A DNA stretch of 24,140 nt from an uncultured Clostridium sp. (GTDB taxonomy: Bacteria > Bacillota > Clostridia > Lachnospirales > Lachnospiraceae). Below the pieces are notes generated by a model. It was not told the origin of the DNA. It worked only from the letters and a program-made list of their open reading frames with translations, and did no database searches. The DNA lies in assembly GCA_900544905.1 (NCBI GenBank), contig UQXF01000044.1, forward strand, positions 1 through 24,140, in the 5' to 3' direction. Of the stretch, positions 16,993-24,037 are shown in pieces. The stretch's first letter is position 1, and each line of letters starts with the position of its first letter. The position numbers and the translations under genes are program-made.

Positions 16993-17691
16993 CTATTCTC
17001 TTCCGCATTCTTTTAACTTGAGAATTGCCCGGTATGCTGCCAGCTGCTCTGCGTTTTTCTTGGAAGGTCCCTCACCGGAAGCCAGCCGTTCACCATCGAT
17101 ATACACCTCTGTAACAAAACTCTTATTGTGGTCTGGTCCCTTTTCATCAATCACCTCATAGGTGACAACACCTTTCCCGTCCTTTTGCACCATTTCCTGT
17201 AATATGGTTTTTGCGTCATAAAACAGCGACTTATGTTCAATATCCGTTAAAAGAAAAGTATGGACATATTTCTTTGCCGCCTCCATGCCTCCGTCTAAAT
17301 AAATGGCGCCTAATACCGATTCAAACAAATCGCAGAGTATGGAATTCCGATTTCTTCCACCTGTCTGCTCCTCTCCCTTTGAAAGTAAAACATATTCACC
17401 TAAATGCAGCATTTCAGATACACTGGATAACGTAAACTCACAGACGATGGATGCCCTAAGACGGGTCAGCTTTCCCTCCGGAAGCTCCTTGTACTCCTCA
17501 AACAAGAACTGGCTTGTAATTAACTCTAACACGGCATCTCCCAAAAACTCCAGGCGCTCATAGCTTTCCATGCCCTTCCGCTTCATTTCATTGATAAAGG
17601 AGCTGTGTGAAAGAGCCTGTTTCAGCAGTGTCTTATTCTTAAATACATATTGGATGTTCTGTTCAATTGCTTTCTCATCATAATTTAACAT
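16993..17691 (-). CDS. rnc: Ribonuclease III
   Basis: A 232-residue dsRNA endonuclease for rRNA and mRNA processing. The signature ERLEFLGDAVLEL is at residues 45-57 and contains the metal-binding Glu and Asp. The second acidic pair is in NSILCDLFESVLGAIYLDGG. A double-stranded RNA-binding domain covers about residues 158-228 (KTILQEMVQKDGKGVVTYEVID to SKKNAEQLAAYRAILKLKE). The ATG at 17691 begins one base after the plsX stop (TAA, T, ATG) with AAGGAAG in the end of plsX as ribosome binding site, so translation is likely coupled. The smc gene follows by 15 bp. Confidence 0.97.
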   Translation of the reverse strand: MLNYDEKAIEQNIQYVFKNKTLLKQALSHSSFINEMKRKGMESYERLEFLGDAVLELITSQFLFEEYKELPEGKLTRLRASIVCEFTLSSVSEMLHLGEYVLLSKGEEQTGGRNRNSILCDLFESVLGAIYLDGGMEAAKKYVHTFLLTDIEHKSLFYDAKTILQEMVQKDGKGVVTYEVIDEKGPDHNKSFVTEVYIDGERLASGEGPSKKNAEQLAAYRAILKLKECGRE

Positions 17692-17692
17692 A

Positions 17693-18721
17693 TTACGCTT
17701 CTTCCTTCTGCTCTTTTTCCTCTAACAGATATTTCTTAATCTTTCCATTAATGTCCTGCCTCTTAAAGGTCTCCACCTGGTATAATGCATTCTTTACTTC
17801 CTTATTGGTTGCATTTCCATGAATCTTTACCACAAGACCATTCAGTCCCAAAAGCGGGGCTCCTCCATGCTCTGTTGTATCAAACAGCTTCAAAACCTTC
17901 TTAAGCTGCGGTTTTACCATGGCTGCCCCCAATGTAGAAACCGGGGTTGCCGTCATTGCCTCCTTGACCTTCTTCATCAGCCCTGAAGCAAGTCCCTCTG
18001 TAAGCTTTAACATGACATTTCCCACAAACGCTTCGGTAACCACAACATCTGCCACACCATTTGGGAAATCCCTCGCCTCAATGCTTCCAATAAAATTAAT
18101 ATCCTTACATTCCTTCAGCAGCGGAAATGTCTCCTTTACCAAAGCATTTCCCTTTTCTTCCTCTGCACCGATATTCACAATTCCAACCCGGGGATTCTTA
18201 ACCCCGATAACATTTTCCATATAGATAGAGCCCATTCTTGCAAACTGTACCAGATTGCTGGGCTTTGCATCCACGTTGGCTCCGCAGTCAATTAAAAGCG
18301 TAACCCCGTTCATGGTGGGAACAACCGGGGCAAGAGGTGCCCTCTCAATTCCCTTCATTTTTCCGACCAGTACCTGTCCGCCCACCAGAATTGCTCCGGA
18401 ATTACCGGAAGACACAAAACCATCTGCTTTCCCGTCCTTAACCATCCGAAGACCTACAACCATGGAGGATTCCTTTTTCGTCCGGATTGCATTTACCGGG
18501 GTATCATGACACGTGATTTCCTCCGGTGCGTGCACAATTTCAATCTGTTCCATTGGATACTCATATTTTTCAAGCTCACTCTTGATTTTCTCCTCCGGTC
18601 CCACTATATATACAAATAAATCTTTTTTTTCCTTCACTGCATTTACAGCCCCGAGAACCATTTCTCCCGGTGAATTATCTCCACCCATTGCATCTAATAC
18701 AACCTTGGTTAATTCTGACAT
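17693..18721 (-). CDS. plsX: Phosphate acyltransferase PlsX
   Basis: A 342-residue enzyme that makes acyl-phosphate from acyl-ACP for PlsY, the first step of phospholipid synthesis in most Gram-positive bacteria. I start it at the ATG at 18721 (MSELTKVVLDAMGGDNSPGE) because GGAGGG is six bases upstream; a longer frame to 18760 has no better site. Motifs include VLDAMGGDNSP, the region SSGNSGAILVGGQVLVGK near residues 100-117, and the C-terminal EHGGAPLLGLNGLVVKIHGN. It peripherally associates with the membrane. It is the first gene of a dense cluster and has its own promoter. The gene order fapR/fabD/fabG/acpP found around plsX in Bacillus is not present: plsX passes straight into rnc. Confidence 0.96.
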   Translation of the reverse strand: MSELTKVVLDAMGGDNSPGEMVLGAVNAVKEKKDLFVYIVGPEEKIKSELEKYEYPMEQIEIVHAPEEITCHDTPVNAIRTKKESSMVVGLRMVKDGKADGFVSSGNSGAILVGGQVLVGKMKGIERAPLAPVVPTMNGVTLLIDCGANVDAKPSNLVQFARMGSIYMENVIGVKNPRVGIVNIGAEEEKGNALVKETFPLLKECKDINFIGSIEARDFPNGVADVVVTEAFVGNVMLKLTEGLASGLMKKVKEAMTATPVSTLGAAMVKPQLKKVLKLFDTTEHGGAPLLGLNGLVVKIHGNATNKEVKNALYQVETFKRQDINGKIKKYLLEEKEQKEEA

Positions 18722-18772
18722 AGCATGCCCTCCATTTCCAACTATTACTTTTAAGCACAATACAACTTATTT

Positions 18773-18801
18773 ACTATACCATAAAACGTTTTCTTTGACA
18801 A
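18773..18801 (-). promoter_or_regulatory. Sigma-A promoter of the plsX-rnc-smc-ftsY cluster
   Basis: Minus-strand -35 TTGTCA (18801-18796) and -10 TATAGT (18778-18773), spaced exactly 17 nt. The start near 18766 leaves a leader of about 45 nt before plsX. No FapR-type palindrome is visible near it. Confidence 0.78.
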
Positions 18802-18855
18802 ATAAAACCAATTGGATTGTATGAATTTTTATACATATGGGAAATTCTGTAAAAC

Positions 18856-18884
18856 TTGCATATTTGCCGGGAAAATGATATTAT
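18856..18884 (+). promoter_or_regulatory. Sigma-A promoter of the formate/nitrite channel gene
   Basis: Plus-strand -35 TTGCAT (18856-18861) and -10 TATTAT (18879-18884), 17-nt spacer, about 63 bp before the channel's ATG. An inverted repeat (TGTAT, 8 nt, ATACA at 18818-18835) lies upstream, between this promoter and the divergent plsX promoter, and could be a regulator site. Confidence 0.65.
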
Positions 18885-18947
18885 TTTGGTAGTTTTTTAT
18901 TTGAAATAATTATCAAAAACAAACAGATGAGAGGAGAAACAAGACAA

Positions 18948-19775
18948 ATGAATACCCCAAAGGAAATAATTGAATTAAACATGAACAGCGCCGTAAACAA
19001 GGCAAATCTAAAGCTATCCAGAATGATTGCCCTGGGCATTATGGCGGGAATGTTTATTGCGTTGGGAGGAGCTGCCAGCAATACTGCTGTCCATGGCATT
19101 GCAGATGTGGGAATTGCGAGAACCGTAGCTGGTGTGATTTTCCCGGTAGGACTTTTGATGATTGTCTTTGTGGGCGGCGAATTATTTACCGGTAACACAT
19201 TAATGATTATGGCTGCCCTGGATAAACGAATCAAGGTTACTTCCCTGCTCCGCAATCTTTGTGTTGTGTACCTGTCAAATCTTGTGGGTTCCCTGATTAT
19301 TGATTTCCTTGTCTTTTACAGCGGAAATCTGAATTACAGCGATGGCGCACTGGGGGCTTACACAATCAAGGTTGCCCTTTCCAAAGCTTCCATTACACCT
19401 CTTAAGGGTATTACCTCAGGTATTCTCTGTAACTTTCTTGTATGTATGGCAATCTTAATGAGTACTGCTGCCAAAGAGGCTCCCGGCAAGATTCTGGGTG
19501 TGTGGTTTCCTATTTTTGCCTTTGTGGTTGGCGGTTTTGAGCATATTGTAGCAAATATGTATTATATACCTATTGGTATTCTGGCTGCCTCTAATCCGGC
19601 ATACACTGCAAAAGCAGAGGAATTATACGGCATCACTGCCGGACAGCTGGAAGCCCTGGATATAGGGGGCTTACTACAGAATTTCATTCCTGTTACCATC
19701 GGCAATGTGCTGGGAGGCATGGTATTTATCGGTTGTATGCTCTATTTTATCAATATAAAATGCGATAAAAACTAA
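18948..19775 (+). CDS. Formate/nitrite transporter family channel (FocA/NirC type)
   Basis: A 275-residue inner-membrane pentameric channel with six membrane helices. I chose the ATG at 18948 because GAGGAG lies about ten bases upstream; an ATG at 18927 precedes that site. FNT signatures are clear: GMFIALGGAASNTAVHG (residues 34-50), GGELFTGNTLMIMAAL (76-91, the first broken helix and omega loop), SGILCNFLVCMAILMS (157-172), and GGFEHIVANMYYIPIG (196-211) with the pore histidine at 199, as in FocA. The substrate is probably formate, less likely nitrite or hydrosulfide; no pfl, nitrite reductase or sulfite reductase gene is adjacent to decide. It is a single-gene unit divergent from plsX, and convergent with the LacI-type gene, with 51 bp between them and no clear terminator. 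Confidence 0.93.
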   Translation: MNTPKEIIELNMNSAVNKANLKLSRMIALGIMAGMFIALGGAASNTAVHGIADVGIARTVAGVIFPVGLLMIVFVGGELFTGNTLMIMAALDKRIKVTSLLRNLCVVYLSNLVGSLIIDFLVFYSGNLNYSDGALGAYTIKVALSKASITPLKGITSGILCNFLVCMAILMSTAAKEAPGKILGVWFPIFAFVVGGFEHIVANMYYIPIGILAASNPAYTAKAEELYGITAGQLEALDIGGLLQNFIPVTIGNVLGGMVFIGCMLYFINIKCDKN

Positions 19776-19826
19776 TATAGCGGGAATCCTCAAGGGTAAC
19801 ATCAGCCGAAAGAAGGACCGGACGCT

Positions 19827-20810
19827 TTACTTTCTTAAGGTTCCGGCTTCTATGAGCTGATATCCCATTTTCATTTCCTTGCGGACAGACTGGGAATCCT
19901 CAATCATGTTTATGAGCATTTTAGCAGCCTCTTCCCCGCTGGTTTTATAATAAAAGTGTACCGATGTAAGCCTCGGGTCACAGACCCTTGCCACCAGATT
20001 GTCACCGAAGCCTGCAATCTGGACATCCTCCGGAATCCGTCTGTTACATTCCTTTAAATACATCATGGCGCCTATGGCAATTTTATCCGTTGCACAAATC
20101 AGGGTATCGATTTCAGAATCCATCTCCAATAATTTTCTGGCGCTTTCGTACCCATTTTCTATTGTAAATGCTCCATTTGTACAATAACCATCCTTTATAG
20201 CGCAGTCAAGCTCAAAATTGGCATCCAGAAATCCATACAGGCGCTCCTGTCCGATTGCCTCATCCTCGGAAACTGCACCGATAAATGCAGGATTTTTGCC
20301 GGTTTTTAAAGCCCGCTTTGTCAACTCCTTAGCTGCGCCGTAATCATCATAATATACACAGGAGTATTCTTTGACACACTGTGCCAGAACCACAACCGGT
20401 ATTGTGATTTCCTTCATTATCCTTAGGTGCTCCTTTGTAAATACCGTTCCAATCAGAATAATTCCATCCACATGATTCTGCCGCAGCTGCTTTAAATACC
20501 GTATCTCTTCCTTTATATCACTATGGGTGTCTGCAAGCAGCAGCTGATACCCTTTTTCCGCTAATATATTACTGATTCCGTGTACCATGCGGCTGACGGA
20601 ATCGGAATTAATCTTTGGCAGAATAACGCCGATTAATCCTGTTTTTTTGGTGCGCAGCATCTGCGCCTGGGCGGATGGCTGATATCCGGTTTCTTCAATC
20701 ACCTTGCGGATTTGTTCCTTTTTTTCAGCACTCACATAGCCGTTATTCAAATATCTGGATACCGTGGCGCGGGAAACCCCTGCCAGGGCAGCAATTTCAT
20801 TTATGTTCAT
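19827..20810 (-). CDS. LacI family transcriptional repressor
   Basis: A 327-residue regulator. The N-terminal helix-turn-helix and hinge are typical (MNINEIAALAGVSRATVSRYLNNG, then VSAEKKEQIRKVIEETGYQPSAQAQMLRTKKT). The periplasmic-binding-protein-like sensor spans about residues 58-327 (GLIGVILPKINSDSVSRMVHGI; HVDGIILIGT; CATDKIAIGAMMYLKE; PEDVQIAGFGDN), and its general pattern recalls the sucrose-type ScrR repressors, so a sugar effector is plausible. No sugar transporter or enzyme gene adjoins it, so the targets are unknown; the neighbours are a divergent SleC-like gene and the convergent channel. GGAGG stands eight to nine bases before the ATG. A LacI-type palindrome overlaps its own -35 box, suggesting autorepression. 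Confidence 0.92.
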   Translation of the reverse strand: MNINEIAALAGVSRATVSRYLNNGYVSAEKKEQIRKVIEETGYQPSAQAQMLRTKKTGLIGVILPKINSDSVSRMVHGISNILAEKGYQLLLADTHSDIKEEIRYLKQLRQNHVDGIILIGTVFTKEHLRIMKEITIPVVVLAQCVKEYSCVYYDDYGAAKELTKRALKTGKNPAFIGAVSEDEAIGQERLYGFLDANFELDCAIKDGYCTNGAFTIENGYESARKLLEMDSEIDTLICATDKIAIGAMMYLKECNRRIPEDVQIAGFGDNLVARVCDPRLTSVHFYYKTSGEEAAKMLINMIEDSQSVRKEMKMGYQLIEAGTLRK

Positions 20811-20841
20811 TTATGAATCCTCCGTTTTTATAATAATTTTT

Positions 20842-20870
20842 ATTATAAATTAATGTGAGAACGATTTCAA
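20842..20870 (-). promoter_or_regulatory. Sigma-A promoter of the LacI-type regulator
   Basis: Minus-strand -35 TTGAAA (20870-20865) and -10 TATAAT (20847-20842) with a 17-nt spacer, 32 bp before the ATG. This is close to consensus and would be strong unless repressed. Confidence 0.82.
20856..20869. promoter_or_regulatory. Putative LacI-family operator
   Basis: TGAGAACGATTTCA is an imperfect 14-bp palindrome with a central CG step (five of seven base pairs symmetric), the usual form of LacI/GalR-family operators. It covers the -35 box of the LacI-type gene, so bound repressor would block polymerase. It lies 76 bp upstream of the divergent SleC-like start and might also affect it. No second copy was noticed in the window. 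Confidence 0.55.
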
Positions 20871-20944
20871 GTCACAATCCGAATTCTTTTACATATGATA
20901 ATAAAAATATGCTTTTTTGCGTTTTGCAAGGAAAGGATTTCTAT

Positions 20945-22213
20945 ATGAGATTAAGAAAATATTTGAGAGCGGCACAGGAAAATATTGATAAGGGTTATTT
21001 ACAGATAAACGCAATCTCTGAGGATAACCAGATACCTGTACGGAATGCAAGGATAGAAATCGCAAGCAGCGGAAATCCCAACCAGACAATTGAGCAGTTA
21101 GAAACCGACAGCAACGGAAAAACCTCCAACATCGAGCTGGCTGCCCCTCCCCTGGAATTTTCCCTGGCGCCATCGGATAACCAGCCCTACAGTGAATACA
21201 ACCTTAAGATATCGGCAGAGGGCTATGATGACACCATCATTACCGGGGTACAGATTCTTTCCGGTGAGCTGGGACTTCAGAATATCCGTATGACGCCGTC
21301 TGTCACCAGTGAACAGCTATATAATCCCACAGTTATTGGAGGGCACACGCTCTGGGAATTCTACCCTCCTAAAATTGCCGAGGCTGAAATCAAGCCCATG
21401 GATGAGCGGGGAGAAATTGTACTTAGCAAGGTAGTAGTGCCGGAATACATTATTGTCCATGACGGTGCGCCTACGGATACCACTGCAACGGATTACTATG
21501 TCCCTTATAAGGATTATATTAAAAATGTGGCGTCCTGCGAAATCTATGCCACCTGGCCGGAGTCCTCCATCACCGCCAATGTACTGGCTATTATATCCTT
21601 CACCCTGAACCGGGTTTATACGGAGTGGTACCGTGGAAAAGGCTACGATTTTACCATTACCAGTTCTACAGCCTTTGACCATAAATGGATGTACCAGAAA
21701 ACCGTATATGAAAACATTTCCCAGGTGGTGGACACCATTTTTGCCAATTATCTGTCAAGACCAAATGTGAGCCAGCCAATACTGACCCAGTACTGTGACG
21801 GAAAACGGGTGACCTGTCCAAACTGGATGAGCCAGTGGGGTTCCAAATATCTGGGAGACCAGGGCTATACCGCCATTGAAATCATAAGAAACTATTACGG
21901 AGATGACATGTATATTAATGAAGCAGAGCAGATTGCCGGCATTCCTGCTTCCTGGCCCGGATATGACTTGTCAGTGGGCTCCACCGGGGATAAGGTGAGA
22001 ATGCTGCAGGAACAGCTTAACCGGATAGCACAGAACTATCCTTCTATTCCAACAATTGCCGTAGACGGCAGCTATGGGGAAGGTACAAAGGCGGCAGTCC
22101 AGCAGTTCCAGTCCATCTTTAACCTGCCTGCCACCGGAATTGTGGATTATCCTACATGGTACAAAATTTCCCAGATTTACGTAGGCGTCAGCAAGATTGC
22201 AGAACTGACCTGA
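20945..22213 (+). CDS. SleC-like spore cortex-lytic protein
   Basis: A 422-residue protein starting at the ATG at 20945, with AAAGGA seven bases upstream. Three parts are visible. Residues 15-118 look like a carboxypeptidase-regulatory-type beta domain (GYLQINAISEDNQIPVRNARIEI, EYNLKISAEGYDDTIITGV), as in the propeptide region of SleC. Residues 160-325 resemble SpoIID: NVASCEIYATWPESSITANV aligns with SpoIID's Glu-containing motif, making Glu199 the likely catalytic acid; then LNRVYTEW, GYDFTITSSTAFDHKW and MSQWGSKYLGDQGYTAIEII. Residues 343-412 are a PG_binding_1 domain (SVGSTGDKVRMLQEQLNRI, DGSYGEGTKAAVQQFQ). SleC in Clostridium is a lytic transglycosylase degrading spore cortex during germination. 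No signal peptide is visible. It stands alone; no sporulation genes are nearby. Confidence 0.82.
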   Translation: MRLRKYLRAAQENIDKGYLQINAISEDNQIPVRNARIEIASSGNPNQTIEQLETDSNGKTSNIELAAPPLEFSLAPSDNQPYSEYNLKISAEGYDDTIITGVQILSGELGLQNIRMTPSVTSEQLYNPTVIGGHTLWEFYPPKIAEAEIKPMDERGEIVLSKVVVPEYIIVHDGAPTDTTATDYYVPYKDYIKNVASCEIYATWPESSITANVLAIISFTLNRVYTEWYRGKGYDFTITSSTAFDHKWMYQKTVYENISQVVDTIFANYLSRPNVSQPILTQYCDGKRVTCPNWMSQWGSKYLGDQGYTAIEIIRNYYGDDMYINEAEQIAGIPASWPGYDLSVGSTGDKVRMLQEQLNRIAQNYPSIPTIAVDGSYGEGTKAAVQQFQSIFNLPATGIVDYPTWYKISQIYVGVSKIAELT

Positions 22214-22230
22214 GAATGTCTGTATCACGC

Positions 22231-22287
22231 AAAAAACTACCGCATCATCCGGTATGTATATGCTTAACCGGATGATGCGGCTTTTTA
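22231..22287. terminator. Bidirectional terminator between the SleC-like gene and tyrS
   Basis: A perfect 14-bp stem (CCGCATCATCCGGT at 22240-22253, ACCGGATGATGCGG at 22267-22280, 13-nt loop) is flanked by A6 (22231-22236) on one side and CTTTTTAT (22281-22288) on the other. It therefore ends the plus-strand SleC-like transcript and the convergent minus-strand tyrS transcript. Confidence 0.93.
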
Positions 22288-22305
22288 TCCGCCAAATACG
22301 TATTG

Positions 22306-23529
22306 TTACTCGGCAACAATCTTTCTGAAGTTCTTTTTACCTCTCTTCAAAACGAAATCCTCTGCAAAATCGCTCTTTTCATATACCGTAAATGGGTCAT
22401 TTACCTTATCTCCGTTTACGGTGACACCGCCCTGCTGGATGCCGCGTCTTGCCTCTGATTTGGAGGTCACAAGCTCTGCCTTTACTAAAAGGTCAAGAAC
22501 TCCGATTTTACCCTCCTCATTGAAATCTGCAGCAGTCAATGTGGTGGTAGGCATATTGGCAGCATTTCCACCGGTAAACAGTGCTCTCGCACTCTCCTGA
22601 GCCTTATTTGCCTCTTCCTCTCCGTGTACAAGCTTAGTAAGCTCAAATGCAAGGATTTCTTTTGCCTGATTTAACTGGCTTCCCTCCCATTTGTCCATCT
22701 CGTCAATCTGCTCCAGCGGCAGGAATGTAAGCATCCGCAGACATTTTAACACATCTGCATCATCTACATTTCTCCAGTACTGGTAAAAATCAAACGGAGA
22801 AGTCTTATTTGGGTCAAGCCATACTGCACCGGACTGGGTCTTGCCCATCTTCTTACCCTCAGAATTGAGAAGCAGGGTAATGGTCATGGCATAGGCGTCC
22901 TTCCCAAGCTTACGACGAATCAGCTCTGTGCCGCCTAACATGTTGCTCCACTGGTCATCTCCTCCAAACTGCATGTTACAGCCATATTTCTGGTACAAGG
23001 CATAAAAATCATAGCTCTGCATAATCATATAGTTAAATTCCAGGAAGCTTAAGCCCTTTTCCATTCTCTGCTTATAGCACTCTGCCCGCAGCATATTATT
23101 AACGGAAAAATGTGCTCCCACCTCCCGGAGTACCTCAATATAATTAAGGTCTAACAGCCAGTCTGCATTGTTTACCATCATCGCCTTTCCCTCAGAAAAA
23201 TCAATGAATTTACTCATCTGCTCCTTGAAGCAGTCGCAATTGTGCTGGATTGTCTCCCTTGTCATCATCTGTCTCATATCTGTACGTCCGGACGGGTCAC
23301 CAATCATGGCAGTACCTCCGCCGATTAATGCGATTGGCTTATTTCCAGCCATCTGAAGGCGTTTCATCAGACATAATGCCATGAAATGTCCCACATGAAG
23401 GCTGTCTGCTGTAGGGTCAAATCCGATATAAAATACAGCCTTTCCGTTGTTAATTAACTCTTTAATCTCCTCTTCATCTGTCACCTGTGCAATCAGACCT
23501 CTTGCCACAAGCTCGTCATAAACTGTCAT
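22306..23529 (-). CDS. tyrS: Tyrosine--tRNA ligase
   Basis: A 407-residue class I aminoacyl-tRNA synthetase. The start is the ATG at 23529 (MTVYDELVARGLIAQVTDEEE), with GAGGA seven bases upstream; a longer frame to 23565 reads through leader sequence and is not likely. The Rossmann fold has FDPTADSLHVGH with the HIGH-type HVGH at 45-48, tyrosine-binding residues in QSYDFYALYQ and GGDDQWSNMLGG, and the KMSKS-type KMGKT at 227-231. An S4 RNA-binding domain forms the C-terminus from about residue 343 (SKSEARRGIQQGGVTVNGDKVNDP). Length and motifs match the bacterial TyrRS form. Expression is controlled by the upstream tyrosine T-box, which allows read-through when tRNA-Tyr is uncharged. Confidence 0.97.
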   Translation of the reverse strand: MTVYDELVARGLIAQVTDEEEIKELINNGKAVFYIGFDPTADSLHVGHFMALCLMKRLQMAGNKPIALIGGGTAMIGDPSGRTDMRQMMTRETIQHNCDCFKEQMSKFIDFSEGKAMMVNNADWLLDLNYIEVLREVGAHFSVNNMLRAECYKQRMEKGLSFLEFNYMIMQSYDFYALYQKYGCNMQFGGDDQWSNMLGGTELIRRKLGKDAYAMTITLLLNSEGKKMGKTQSGAVWLDPNKTSPFDFYQYWRNVDDADVLKCLRMLTFLPLEQIDEMDKWEGSQLNQAKEILAFELTKLVHGEEEANKAQESARALFTGGNAANMPTTTLTAADFNEEGKIGVLDLLVKAELVTSKSEARRGIQQGGVTVNGDKVNDPFTVYEKSDFAEDFVLKRGKKNFRKIVAE

Positions 23530-23602
23530 TTTCTCTTCCTCACTTTCTTTTTCTTCGCCCTGCATCTCGGCTATGTTTCACTCCGGTCGTGGCTGGCGCC
23601 AC

Positions 23603-23637
23603 AAAAAAAATCCCATCCTAATCTATAGGACGAGATT
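23603..23637 (-). terminator. T-box regulated terminator
   Basis: On the minus strand AATCTCGTCCTA (from 23637) pairs with TAGGATGGGATT around a 5-nt loop (12 pairs, two of them G-U), followed by T8 (ending at 23603). Its 5' arm directly follows the T-box sequence, so pairing of the T-box into the antiterminator excludes it. Confidence 0.9.
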
Positions 23638-23910
23638 CCCCGTGTTACCACCTAAATTCACAACAGATTCACATCTGCCGCCTCAACAGGTATTCTGCTA
23701 AATAAAATACCGGATATGGTAACGGATATCAACCGGCATAGCCTACTGGGATATATCCAGCTTCTGTTATCCTAATACATAACAGTCTGGCTTCCGTTGG
23801 GTATGCGGCTCAAAGAGGTATTCATAACAGGTCTTCCATGGTCCTCTCATCATCCGGCACCTTTCTGTATGGGACTGCCTGTTACTACTTATTCTTATCA
23901 GCGCCTTAAT
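23603..23910 (-). promoter_or_regulatory. T-box riboswitch leader, tyrosine-specific
   Basis: The minus-strand leader of tyrS carries the T-box sequence AGGTGGTAACACGG (23653-23640), with the UGGU bulge that would pair with the ACCA end of tRNA-Tyr. Upstream, Stem I has AGTA followed by ACAGG (near 23887-23877), which pairs with CCTGT (near 23834); the opposite side of the specifier loop reads TATGAATACCTC. GAA followed by TAC places the specifier codon UAC (Tyr) at 23820-23818. A terminator hairpin with a U8 tract ends the element. Uncharged tRNA-Tyr stabilises the antiterminator and lets transcription reach tyrS. The 5' boundary is the predicted transcription start, about 23910. Confidence 0.93.
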
Positions 23911-23916
23911 GTGTAT

Positions 23917-23945
23917 AGTATAATAAAGACAATAGATTTTGTCAA
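23917..23945 (-). promoter_or_regulatory. Sigma-A promoter of the T-box/tyrS transcript
   Basis: Minus-strand -35 TTGACA (consensus, 23945-23940) and -10 TATACT (23922-23917) with a 17-nt spacer. The start near 23910 lies at the beginning of the T-box leader. The insertion-sequence end lies about 30 bp upstream of the -35 box. Confidence 0.9.
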
Positions 23946-23977
23946 ATCTTTTCCACGGCAACGTGTTATTAACTTAT

Positions 23978-24013
23978 GATAATGTCTCCCTAGGATTCAC
24001 TTGAGATAATGTC
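23978..24013. repeat. Repeated GATAATGTC, 27-bp period, at the insertion-sequence end
   Basis: GATAATGTC occurs at 23978-23986 and again at 24005-24013. Each is followed by a pyrimidine-rich stretch. Short repeated motifs near a terminus are often transposase-binding sites; here that is inference. Confidence 0.45.
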
Positions 24014-24037
24014 ACTTTTTGATAAACTATAAAGGTT

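Noticed and set aside
18795..18823. TTGACA at 18795-18800 as -35 box of the channel gene
   Set aside because: At 17-nt spacing the -10 would be TGTATG, which is poor; TTGCAT/TATTAT at 18856-18884 is better spaced and closer to the gene.
18881..19255. Minus-strand open frame of 124 codons inside the channel gene
   Set aside because: It is a shadow of the membrane-helix codons of the FNT gene on the opposite strand.
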